A stretch of 64,000 bases of DNA from Actinomyces timonensis DSM 23838. Its GTDB lineage: Bacteria > Actinomycetota > Actinomycetes > Actinomycetales > Actinomycetaceae. This document shows positions 16,806-24,484 of the stretch, piece by piece; position 1 is the stretch's first letter; each line of letters begins with the position of its first letter. A program made the translations under genes and the position numbers. The stretch spans positions 121,285 to 185,284 of the forward strand of contig NZ_JH806634.1 of assembly GCF_000295095.1 (NCBI RefSeq), written 5' to 3'. The notes beneath the pieces are model-generated. The model ran no database searches. It was not told where the DNA came from and saw nothing but the letters and a program-made list of their open reading frames with translations.

Positions 16806-17750
16806 GTGACCTCGCGCAACCAGCAGCCCGGCTACTACCCCTACGGGCACCCCCTGCACGCTCCCGCGCCCGTGGCCGCGCGGATCGACGACGTCGCCCT
16901 CGTCTTCGAGGGGGGCGGCATGCGCGGCGCCTACACCGGGGCCCTCGTGCGCGCCCTGCTGGAGGAGGGCCTGGAGTTCGGCTGGGTCGGCGGCATCAGC
17001 GCCGGCGGCACCAACGCCGTCAACATGGTCACCCGCGACACCTGGCGCGCCCGCGAGGCCTACCTCGGCATGCCACTGCTCGGCGACGCCGGCGGCTGGG
17101 GCAGCTTCGCCCGCGGCCGCGGCTACTTCAACTCCGACCGCATCTACCACCACACCTCCGCCGAGGATGAGGAGATGCCCGTCGACTGGCCCGCCCTCGA
17201 GGCCTCCGACGTCGAGCTCGTCCTGGGCGCCTTCCGCTGCGACACCGGCGAGCAGGTCTACTTCCACCGCTCCGACATGCCGACCCCCGCCGAGCTCCTC
17301 CTGCGCGCCCAGGCCTCGGCCTCGATGCCGCTTCTCATGCCCGTGGTGGAGATCGACGGCGCCCCCTACCTCGACGGCGCCCTCGGCCCCGGTGGAGGCT
17401 TCGCCGTCGACGCCGCGCTCGCCGACGGGTATGAGCGCCTCCTCGTCATCTCCACCCGCCCCGCCGGCTACCGCAAGCCCGAGGAGAAGCGCCCGGAGGT
17501 CTACCGCCGACTCCTGCGCCAGTACCCGGCGGCCGCCGAGGCGCTCATCGAGCGCCCCCGCCACTACAACACCACCCTGGAGGACCTGGAGCGGCGCTGC
17601 GCCGAGGGCAGCGCCTACCTCTACTGCCCCGACCGCATGGACATCGCCAACGGCGAGCTGCGCTACGACCGCCTCACCACCGCCTTCGAGGCCGGTCTAG
17701 CGCAGGCGAAGCGGGAGATGCCCGCGATCAAGGCGTTCCTCGGGCTCTGA
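16806..17750 (+). CDS. Patatin-like phospholipase (YjjU/RssA type)
   Basis: Encodes 314 residues. The oxyanion-hole motif EGGGMRG, the nucleophile elbow GISAGG with the catalytic Ser, and the catalytic Asp in YLDGALG (family DGG/DGA motif) are all present in the right order. Patatin enzymes hydrolyse acyl esters of phospholipids or other lipids in the cytosol or at the membrane. GTG 16806 is chosen because TAGCGT lies 6 nt upstream, a leaderless arrangement. A palindromic hairpin follows the stop. Confidence 0.88.
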   Translation: MTSRNQQPGYYPYGHPLHAPAPVAARIDDVALVFEGGGMRGAYTGALVRALLEEGLEFGWVGGISAGGTNAVNMVTRDTWRAREAYLGMPLLGDAGGWGSFARGRGYFNSDRIYHHTSAEDEEMPVDWPALEASDVELVLGAFRCDTGEQVYFHRSDMPTPAELLLRAQASASMPLLMPVVEIDGAPYLDGALGPGGGFAVDAALADGYERLLVISTRPAGYRKPEEKRPEVYRRLLRQYPAAAEALIERPRHYNTTLEDLERRCAEGSAYLYCPDRMDIANGELRYDRLTTAFEAGLAQAKREMPAIKAFLGL

Positions 17751-17757
17751 GCCGTTC

Positions 17758-17775
17758 CCGCGCGGGCCCGCGCGG
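17758..17775 (+). terminator. Perfect 18-nt GC palindrome after the patatin gene
   Basis: CCGCGCGGGCCCGCGCGG is self-complementary and begins 8 nt after the stop. It lies between convergent genes and may serve both. Confidence 0.55.
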
Positions 17776-17832
17776 AGGCCTCCTCCGGGCTGCGCCTCAG
17801 TTGCCTCGGGTACGTCACGCATCGTGCGCGTC

Positions 17833-18402
17833 TCAGTGCGGGCGAGCGACCCTGTAGCGCTCGATCCGCTCGCCGTCGAACCCGAAGGGCAGGATCGCGG
17901 GGACGGGCGCGCCTCCGTCGAGAGCCGCGGCGAGGCGCGCCAGGATCGTTCGCTCATGCGGCGGGACCCGCTCGGGCAGGTCGGCCAGGGAGAACCACTC
18001 CAGGCCCGCGCACTTCGCGCTCTCCATGATCCGCGGCTCGCCGGCCCAGGCGCGCGCGGTGAAGAAGAAGTCGACGCGCTGCTCCAGCGCCGCCCCGCCG
18101 ACGTCGTTCGAGCGGTGCAGCGTCGTCAGCGGCTCGATCCGGTCCGGGTCGACGACGATGCCGACCTCCTCGGCCGCCTCGCGCGCGGCCGTGGCAGTGA
18201 CGGGCTCGCCGTCGTCCACATGCCCGGCGACGCCGCAGGCCCAGTACCCGTCCATGTAACCGGTGCTCTGCCGCAACTGCAGGAGCACCCGCGTCCGGCG
18301 CGACGGCGCCGCCTCGCCGGCCTCCTCCCGCATGAGGAGGAGATAGGCCGCGGGGATGAGGGCGAAGGGCTGAACAGGCGAGGCGGGCGGGGGTACAGTC
18401 AT
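17833..18402 (-). CDS. NUDIX hydrolase
   Basis: Encodes 189 residues. The NUDIX box is complete: G-x5-E-x7-REAAEEVGI within VAGHVDDGEPVTATAAREAAEEVG. The strand before it (YWACGVAG) and the DFFFTARAW segment after it fit the fold. These enzymes cleave nucleoside diphosphates linked to another group; the substrate cannot be told. ATG 18402 has no ribosome site but has TATGGT exactly 6 nt upstream on the minus strand, so a leaderless mRNA is likely. It diverges from the hydrolase gene whose ATG is 3 bp away. Confidence 0.88.
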   Translation of the reverse strand: MTVPPPASPVQPFALIPAAYLLLMREEAGEAAPSRRTRVLLQLRQSTGYMDGYWACGVAGHVDDGEPVTATAAREAAEEVGIVVDPDRIEPLTTLHRSNDVGGAALEQRVDFFFTARAWAGEPRIMESAKCAGLEWFSLADLPERVPPHERTILARLAAALDGGAPVPAILPFGFDGERIERYRVARPH

Positions 18403-18414
18403 GGAATGACCATA
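18394..18414. promoter_or_regulatory. Bidirectional leaderless promoter with interleaved -10 boxes
   Basis: TACAGT (18394-18399) ends 6 nt before the plus-strand ATG at 18406. On the minus strand TATGGT (18414-18409) ends 6 nt before the ATG at 18402. Each -10 box sits inside or next to the start of the opposing gene, so both transcripts would start at their first codon and the two polymerases would compete for the same 21 bp. Confidence 0.65.
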
Positions 18415-19470
18415 AACGAAACGCCCGATGCGGGTTCGGGTCAGGTCCCCCCTGAGCCCGGGGGAGTGCGCGCGGACCAGGAATGGATCGTCGCCGACGA
18501 CGGACGCCGCCTCGCCCTGCGCGTCTGGGCGCCCGCGGACGGATCGCGGGCCAGTGCGGGAGGCGAGCCACCCGCCGAGGGAGGCTCGCCGTCGCCCCGG
18601 CCTCGCGCCGTCATCCAGCTCGTCCACGGCATGGGCGAGCACACCGCGCGCTACGACGCCTTCGCCCGCCGCGCCGTCGCCGCTGGCTACGCCGTCGTGG
18701 CCGACGACCACCGCGGGCACGGCCTGACCATCGCCTCACCGGAGGAGAGCGGCCACACCGCCGACGCCGACGGCGCCGAGAGGATCCTCGCCGACCTCGC
18801 CCAGGTCCGGGGCTGGATCGCTCACGCCTTCCCCGGCCTCCCCGTCATCCTCATGGGCCACTCCTGGGGCTCCATCCTGGCGCGGGTCCTCGCCCCCCGC
18901 CTCGGCGCGGGCCCCGGGGCGGATCCCGCCACCGCCATCACCGGTCTCATCCTCGTGGGCACCGCCGGAAGCGCCGGGATCCTCGCGGTCATCGGCCCGG
19001 CCCTCACCCGCGCCCTGTGCCGCGCCCGCGGGCCGCGCCGGCGCCAGAAGCTGCTCGACACCCTCGTGCAGGGCCCCTACAGCAAGCCCTTCGCCCCGAC
19101 CCGTACCCGCTACGACTGGCTCAGCCGGGACGAGGCGATCGTCGACGCCTTCGTGGCCGACCCTCTGTGCGGATTCGACTACACCAACGCCTTCTACCGC
19201 GACCTCGTCGACCTCGTGCGCAAGGCCTCCAGCCGAGCCGTCTTCGCCTCCACCCCGGTGGGGCTGCCGATCCTCCTTCTCTCCGGGGGGCAGGACCCGG
19301 TCGGCGCGATGGGCAAGGGGCCGCGCTGGGTGAAGCAGCGCTACGCCAGGGCCGGGGTGAACCCCCTCGGCCTGCGCCTCTACCCGGGCGCGCGCCATGA
19401 GGCGCTCAACGAGACCAACCGCGATGAGGTCATCGGCGACGTCCTGGAGTGGATCGCGCGCCTCGTCTGA
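18406..19470 (+). CDS. Alpha/beta hydrolase, monoacylglycerol-lipase-like
   Basis: Encodes 354 residues. Features are VIQLVHGMGEHTARYDAFA (the HG oxyanion region and lid helix of lysophospholipase/MGL enzymes), VADDHRGHG, the nucleophile elbow GHSWGS, the acid in LSGGQDPVGAMG and the catalytic His in LYPGARHEALNE. The family hydrolyses lysophospholipids or monoglycerides. The first about 65 residues are Gly/Pro/Ala-rich linker. It is not a MenH candidate by motif. The ATG is 3 bp from that of the divergent NUDIX gene; TACAGT is 6 nt upstream. Confidence 0.88.
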   Translation: MTINETPDAGSGQVPPEPGGVRADQEWIVADDGRRLALRVWAPADGSRASAGGEPPAEGGSPSPRPRAVIQLVHGMGEHTARYDAFARRAVAAGYAVVADDHRGHGLTIASPEESGHTADADGAERILADLAQVRGWIAHAFPGLPVILMGHSWGSILARVLAPRLGAGPGADPATAITGLILVGTAGSAGILAVIGPALTRALCRARGPRRRQKLLDTLVQGPYSKPFAPTRTRYDWLSRDEAIVDAFVADPLCGFDYTNAFYRDLVDLVRKASSRAVFASTPVGLPILLLSGGQDPVGAMGKGPRWVKQRYARAGVNPLGLRLYPGARHEALNETNRDEVIGDVLEWIARLV

Positions 19471-19669
19471 GCCCTGCTTGGCCGTGCCCGGAGGGGGTCG
19501 ACGGCGCCCGGCCGCCTCCCAGGAGCGCCCGGCCACGGGCGCCACGGCGCGGCGCCGCCCAGGCCCGCGCGCTGCCCTCCTTGCTCGGCGTCGTTTTGTG
19601 GGATCCGTACAAGAGCGCGTGGGGCGAGCCTGCGTGGGTCCGGGGTATCCCGCGCGGGGAGAGCCCGCA

Positions 19670-19675
19670 TACCGT
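19670..19675 (+). promoter_or_regulatory. -10 box TACCGT for leaderless bioY
   Basis: TACCGT ends 6 nt before ATG 19682; no ribosome site is present. Confidence 0.6.
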
Positions 19676-19681
19676 GGTCCC

Positions 19682-20248
19682 ATGATCCAGAAGACCCCGT
19701 CAGCGACGTCCACGGCTCGCGCCACGACCGCCGCGCCCACCTCTCGCCTGGCCCTGGCCGCGCGCGAGACCGCCCTCATCGGCCTCGGTACTGTGGCCCT
19801 CGCCCTCATCGGCCAGATCTCGCTCCCGCTGCCCTTCACCCCGGTCCCGGTGACCCTGGGGTCCCTCGCCGCCCTCGGCGTCGGCGCGGTTCTCGGCAGC
19901 CGCCGGGGCATCGCCTCCTCCCTCCTGCTCGCCGCGCTGGCCGCCGTCGGCGCCCCCGTCCTCGCCGGCTGGAGCAGCGGTGTGACCGCCTCCTTCGGCT
20001 ACGTCCTCGGCTACGCCCTGGCCGCGGGGCTCGCCGGCCGCGTCGCCCGCTCGGGCGCCAGCCTGCCCGTTCGCTTCGCCCTCATGCTCCTCGCCTCGAG
20101 CTCTGTGTTCGTCCCCGGCGTCATCTGGCTCAAGATCGCCCTCGGGGTCGGCTGGAGCAAGGCCATCGCCCTGGGCCTGACCCCCTTCCTCATCGGCGAT
20201 GTCCTCAAGACCGCCTTCATGACGGTGGTGACCACCAAGCGCCGCTGA
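19682..20248 (+). CDS. bioY: BioY biotin transporter substrate-binding component
   Basis: Encodes 188 residues of hydrophobic protein with the BioY signature: LIGQISLPLPFTPVPVTLGSLAALGVGAVLGSRRG, then GAPVLAGWSSGV, a FGYVLGYALAAGLAGR helix and the C-terminal KIALGVGWSKAIALGLTPFLIGDVLK. Six membrane helices are expected. BioY is the S component of ECF-type biotin uptake systems and may work alone or with the shared EcfAAT module, which is not in this window. The start is set by the TACCGT box 6 nt upstream. A perfect 36-nt palindrome lies downstream. Confidence 0.93.
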   Translation: MIQKTPSATSTARATTAAPTSRLALAARETALIGLGTVALALIGQISLPLPFTPVPVTLGSLAALGVGAVLGSRRGIASSLLLAALAAVGAPVLAGWSSGVTASFGYVLGYALAAGLAGRVARSGASLPVRFALMLLASSSVFVPGVIWLKIALGVGWSKAIALGLTPFLIGDVLKTAFMTVVTTKRR

Positions 20249-20265
20249 GCGCGCGCTATCGCTTT

Positions 20266-20301
20266 CGCGGCCGGCCCGGGCGATCGCCCGGGCCGGCCGC
20301 G
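20266..20301 (+). terminator. Perfect 36-nt palindrome after bioY
   Basis: Bases 20266-20301 are exactly self-complementary around GATC (20281-20286 core CGATCG), starting 17 nt after the bioY stop. An 18-bp stem-loop in RNA is expected; no T-tract follows. Confidence 0.65.
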
Positions 20302-20438
20302 CGCGTCGCGTTGGGAGGCCGGGCTCGCGTCGCGCCGGGGAGGGCCGGGGCGCGGGGTGGCGAGGGCTGGCGAGGGCGGATCGCGCGCGAGGTGACGCGC
20401 TGTGCCTTCCGGCCCACGATTCCTCCCGGCGGGGGCCC

Positions 20439-20444
20439 TATCGT
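20439..20444 (+). promoter_or_regulatory. -10 box TATCGT for a leaderless start
   Basis: TATCGT ends 6 nt before ATG 20451. Confidence 0.6.
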
Positions 20445-20450
20445 TTCGGC

Positions 20451-21458
20451 ATGAGCGCCGACCTGTCCGTCCTCGACCCTGTCCCCCTGTCCCGTGGACG
20501 CGACCGGGGCGCCGCCGTCGCCGAGATGGTCGAGCTCGCGCGCGTGGCCGATAGCGCCGGATACGCCCGCTACTGGATCACCGAGTACCACGCCTCGCCC
20601 CTCTACCTGTCCTCGGCGACCCCGATCCTCCTGGGCCAGGTCCTCGCCGCCACGCGGCGGATCGGCGCGGCCAGCTGCTCGATGCTCCCCAACCACCCGC
20701 CCCTCGTCGTCGCCGAGCAGTTCGGGACCCTGGCCACGCTCTACCCCGGCCGGGTCGGGATCGGGCTGGGGCGCGCGCCCGGAACGGATACGAGGACGGC
20801 GGCGGCCCTGCGCAGGGGCTCGGCGGACCCCGCCGCGTTCACATCGAGCATCACCGAGACCCTGGAGTACCTGGGGCACTGCGAGCCGGGCGGGCCCGAG
20901 CGCGGGGTTCGGGCGGTCCCGGGGGAGGGGACCCGGCCCCCGGTCTGGGTGCTCGGCTCGTCCGTCAATGGCGCGAGGGTCGCGGGCGCGCTCGGCCTGC
21001 CCTTCGTCGTCGCCTCGCATTTCGCGCCCTCGCAGGCCGAGGCGGCCGTGGCCACCTACCGATCGGTCTTCGACGCCTCCGCCCCCACGGCCACCATCGA
21101 GGCGCCGCGCGTGGCAGCGGCGGTGAACGCCGCCGTCGCGCCCAGCGAGGAGGAGGCGCGCCGCCTCTTCTCGACGGCGATGGCCTCCGCGGCGCGGGTC
21201 GTCTCCGGGGCGGCGGGCCCGCTGGAGCCGCCGCTGGAGGACCCGGAGGGCTGGCGGGCGCTGGCGGCTGGGAGGGACGGTGTCGTCGAGGAAGTGATGC
21301 GCCTGTCCTCCGTGGGGGAGCCCGACGCCGTGGCAGCCGATCTGCGCGAGCTCGAGGAGCGCTGGGGCCTGGAGGAGATCCTCGTCCTGTCGGATATCCA
21401 CGACGCCGCCGCCCGCCACCGCTCCTACGAGCTCCTCGCCTCCGCCTGGCACTCCTGA
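20451..21458 (+). CDS. Luciferase-like (LLM class) flavin-dependent oxidoreductase
   Basis: Encodes 335 residues of the bacterial-luciferase fold. Characteristic segments are SVLDPVPLSRG at the start, YWITEYHASPLYLSSATPILLGQVLAATRRI, MLPNHPPLVVAEQFGTLATLYPGRVGIGLGRAPG and the C-terminal region with IHDAAARHRSYELLA. This subfamily (MsnO8-type) uses flavin from a separate reductase; substrates are unknown. It is leaderless by the TATCGT box 6 nt upstream. Repeat copy C lies just downstream. Confidence 0.88.
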   Translation: MSADLSVLDPVPLSRGRDRGAAVAEMVELARVADSAGYARYWITEYHASPLYLSSATPILLGQVLAATRRIGAASCSMLPNHPPLVVAEQFGTLATLYPGRVGIGLGRAPGTDTRTAAALRRGSADPAAFTSSITETLEYLGHCEPGGPERGVRAVPGEGTRPPVWVLGSSVNGARVAGALGLPFVVASHFAPSQAEAAVATYRSVFDASAPTATIEAPRVAAAVNAAVAPSEEEARRLFSTAMASAARVVSGAAGPLEPPLEDPEGWRALAAGRDGVVEEVMRLSSVGEPDAVAADLRELEERWGLEEILVLSDIHDAAARHRSYELLASAWHS

Positions 21459-21483
21459 CCCACTCATCCCCCTCCCCTATGAA

Positions 21484-21584
21484 CGAGACCGGGCGAACAG
21501 CACCGCGAGATTCGGAATTGCCGCGTGGTTTCGGATCTCGCGGTGCTGTTCGCCCGGTCTCGCCGTGCTGATCGCCCGGTCTCG
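21484..21584. repeat. Dispersed 22-nt repeat, copy C (self-inverted hairpin)
   Basis: A left arm at 21484-21510 and a right arm at 21536-21562 are perfect 27-bp inverted repeats separated by 25 nt, and a second unit (with GATCAGCA) extends the right arm to 21584. Both inner arms share a private variant, CACCGC instead of CACGGC. It could form a long hairpin between the LLM gene and the next gene. Confidence 0.85.
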
Positions 21585-21626
21585 GCGAGGGGTGAGGGGG
21601 TGGGCACTATGGGGCAGGATGAGGGC

Positions 21627-22382
21627 ATGCCCACGGTCATCGTCCGCTCCCGATTCGGGCGCGTCCTCACCCTCCTCGTTGCCGGGCTCGGGGCCGCGCT
21701 CGCGGTGACGATCGGCGTCCACGACGGCGCCCGGCACTTCCTCATCGCCCTGGCCTGCGCGCTCGCCGCGACGGCGGCCGCGTACGCCCTGTGGTGGCAG
21801 CCCGAGCTGCGCCTCGACGTCCGCGGCCTGACCGCGCGCAACCTCCTGGTCACCCACCGCGTCGGCTGGGGCGCCTACCAGCGCTGCGGTGGCCGCTGGG
21901 GCCTGGAGATCATCACTGACGACGGCGCCCGCGTCCCCGTCTCCGCAGCGCCCCGCCAGGGTGGCCTCTCCATCGGCATCAACCGGCAGATCGAGCGCTC
22001 GCGCGCCGCCGTCGGGGATGGCCTGGAGGAAGGCCCGAAGGGGGGAAGGGGAACGACTGGCGCGCCCGAGGAGCTCCTCCCGGGCATCGGGGCGCGCGCC
22101 AGATCGGGCGAGGAGGGCCGCCCCATCGTGGTCGCCCTGCCCGCCGAGCGCGCCGCCGCTCTCATCGAGGCCTACCGCGCCCGGCTCGGGGGCGCCACGC
22201 TGACCACCGGCACCCGCACCGGCACCGGCACTGAGCCTGGCACTGCGCCCGGCGCTGAGACCCCTCCAACCGCCGCTGCCCTCTCGCGCGAGCGCAGCGC
22301 CCAGCGCAATCCCGGGGCGGTCGCTGTGATATCTGTCGCTGCTCTCGCCGTCGTCGTGGCTGGGACGCTGGTCCTGCTCTAG
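21627..22382 (+). CDS. PH-like domain membrane protein
   Basis: Encodes 251 residues. Two adjacent N-terminal helices ([18 protein letters not shown] and [20 protein letters not shown]) are followed by a bacterial PH-like strand region ([45 protein letters not shown]), a variable loop, and a C-terminal helix ([19 protein letters not shown]). This arrangement is common in actinobacterial proteins annotated as bPH-domain proteins; the function is unknown. ATG 21627 has CAGGAT 6 nt upstream; an ATG at 21609 is an alternative. Confidence 0.7.
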   Translation: MPTVIVRSRFGRVLTLLVAGLGAALAVTIGVHDGARHFLIALACALAATAAAYALWWQPELRLDVRGLTARNLLVTHRVGWGAYQRCGGRWGLEIITDDGARVPVSAAPRQGGLSIGINRQIERSRAAVGDGLEEGPKGGRGTTGAPEELLPGIGARARSGEEGRPIVVALPAERAAALIEAYRARLGGATLTTGTRTGTGTEPGTAPGAETPPTAAALSRERSAQRNPGAVAVISVAALAVVVAGTLVLL

Positions 22383-22535
22383 GGCCGTGAGCGGTAGCAC
22401 AGGAACGGTGTCACCCTCGCCATGGCGCGCTGGGCGGGCTCGCGACTAGCCTTGGCCCGCTGTGCGCCTCGCGCGGCGTCGGATCGGATGCCGCGTCCTC
22501 CCCGGGCGCTCCCCAGACGGAAGAAGAACCCACCT

Positions 22536-24458
22536 ATGACCGTGCGCCAGGACTTGCGCAACGTCGCCATCGTCGCCCACGTCGACCATGGCAAGACCAC
22601 CCTCGTCGACGGCATGCTCTGGGAGGCGGGCGCGTTCGGCGCCCGTGCCACGCAGGAGAACACCGCTGAGCGGGTCATGGACTCCGGGGAGCTCGAGCGC
22701 GAGAAGGGCATCACGATCCTCGCGAAGAACACGGCCGTCCACTACGCGGGCCCCGCCGCGATCGACGCCGGCCTCGAGGACGGCATCACCATCAACGTCA
22801 TCGACACCCCCGGCCACGCCGATTTCGGCGGCGAGGTGGAGCGCGGCCTGTCGATGGTCGACGGCGTCGTCCTCCTCGTGGACGCCTCCGAGGGGCCCCT
22901 GCCGCAGACCCGCTTCGTGCTGCGCAAGGCCCTGGCCGCGAGCCTTCCGGTCATCCTCGTGGTCAACAAGGTGGACCGCCCCGACTCGCGCCTCGACGAG
23001 GTCGTCTCGGAGTCCACCGACCTGCTGCTCTCGCTGGCCTCGGACTTGGCGGACGAGCACCCGGACATCGACCTCGACGCCGTCCTCGACGTCCCCGTCA
23101 TCTACGCCTCCGCGAAGGCCCGCCGCGCGGACACCGTCCAGCCGGCCGACGGCGAGCTGCCGGCCAACGAGGACCTCGAGCCCCTCTTCCGCACCATCAT
23201 CGAGCGGATCCCCGGCCCGTCCTACGACGAGGGCGCCCCGCTCCAGGCCCACGTCACCAACCTGGACGCCTCCCCGTTCCTGGGCCGCCTGGCGCTCCTG
23301 CGCATCCACAACGGCACCCTGCGCAAGGGCCAGGCCGTTGCCTGGGCCCGCCATGACGGCACCGTGGCCAACGCCCGCATCTCCGAGTTGCTGGTCACCG
23401 AGGGGCTGGACCGCAAGCCCGCCGAAGAGGCCCACGCGGGCGACATCGTCGCCATCGCGGGCATCGAGGACATCACCATCGGCGAGTCCCTCGTCGATCC
23501 CGAGGATCCCCGCCCGCTGCCCCTCATCACCGTGGACGACCCCGCCATCTCCATGACCATCGGGATCAACACCTCCCCGATGGCCGGGCGGACCAAGGGC
23601 GCGAAGGTGACCGCCCGCCAGGTCAAGGACCGCCTCGACCGCGAGCTCATCGGCAACGTCTCCCTGCGCGTCCTTCCCACCACTCGCCCCGACGCCTGGG
23701 AGGTCCAGGGGCGCGGCGAGCTCGCCCTGGCGATCCTCGTCGAGCAGATGCGCCGCGAGGGCTTCGAGCTCACCGTCGGCAAGCCCCAGGTGGTCACCCG
23801 CACCATCGATGGCAAGCGCCACGAGCCGGTGGAGCGCATGACGATCGACGTCCCCGAGGAGCACCTGGGCGCCGTCACCCAGCTCATGGCCGCACGCAAG
23901 GGCCGCATGGAGACGATGACCAACCACGGCACGGGCTGGATCCGCATGGAGTTCCTCGTGCCCGCGCGCGGCCTCATCGGCTTCCGCAGCCAGTTCCTCA
24001 CCGACACCCGCGGCACGGGCATCGCCTCCTCCATCGCCGAGGGCTACGAGCCCTGGGCCGGCACGATCGTCTCGCGCACCACGGGCTCCCTCGTCTCGGA
24101 CCGCGCGGGCGCGGTGACCGCCTACGCCCTCATCCGCCTGCAGGACCGCGGCACCTTCTTCGTCGAGCCGACCCAGGAGACCTACGAGGGCCAGGTCGTC
24201 GGGGAGAACCCCCGCAACGAGGACATGGACGTCAACGTCGTGCGCGAGAAGCAGCAGACCAACATGCGCTCCTCGACCGCCGACTCCTTCGAGGGGCTCG
24301 TTCCGCCCCGCAAGCTCACGCTCGAGGAGGCCCTCGAGTTCGCAGCCGACGACGAGTGCGTGGAGGTCACCCCTGAGGCCGTGCGCATCCGCAAGGTGAT
24401 TCTTGATTCCCAGGAGCGGTTCAAGGAGGCGGCCCGCCGCCGTCGTTCCCAGTCCTGA
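22536..24458 (+). CDS. typA: Ribosome-associated GTPase TypA/BipA
   Basis: Encodes 640 residues, a full-length translational GTPase. G1 is [10 protein letters not shown] (residues 14-23), the switch I region contains [17 protein letters not shown]3 is [15 protein letters not shown]4 is NKVDRPD and G5 lies in YASAKARR. Domains II-III follow, and the BipA-specific C-terminal domain contains [18 protein letters not shown] and [23 protein letters not shown]. TypA binds ribosomes and aids assembly and translation under stress. ATG 22536 with GGAAGAAG upstream is preferred to the 22422 alternative. The large VanW gene follows 26 nt later. Confidence 0.97.
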   Translation: MTVRQDLRNVAIVAHVDHGKTTLVDGMLWEAGAFGARATQENTAERVMDSGELEREKGITILAKNTAVHYAGPAAIDAGLEDGITINVIDTPGHADFGGEVERGLSMVDGVVLLVDASEGPLPQTRFVLRKALAASLPVILVVNKVDRPDSRLDEVVSESTDLLLSLASDLADEHPDIDLDAVLDVPVIYASAKARRADTVQPADGELPANEDLEPLFRTIIERIPGPSYDEGAPLQAHVTNLDASPFLGRLALLRIHNGTLRKGQAVAWARHDGTVANARISELLVTEGLDRKPAEEAHAGDIVAIAGIEDITIGESLVDPEDPRPLPLITVDDPAISMTIGINTSPMAGRTKGAKVTARQVKDRLDRELIGNVSLRVLPTTRPDAWEVQGRGELALAILVEQMRREGFELTVGKPQVVTRTIDGKRHEPVERMTIDVPEEHLGAVTQLMAARKGRMETMTNHGTGWIRMEFLVPARGLIGFRSQFLTDTRGTGIASSIAEGYEPWAGTIVSRTTGSLVSDRAGAVTAYALIRLQDRGTFFVEPTQETYEGQVVGENPRNEDMDVNVVREKQQTNMRSSTADSFEGLVPPRKLTLEEALEFAADDECVEVTPEAVRIRKVILDSQERFKEAARRRRSQS

Positions 24459-24484
24459 AGCCGCCCTTCCCTGGAGGTTCCCCA

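Noticed and set aside
18406-19470. MenH (SHCHC synthase) assignment for the alpha/beta hydrolase
   Set aside because: The HGMGEH motif and lid region fit lysophospholipase/monoglyceride lipase, and the gene is far from the men genes.
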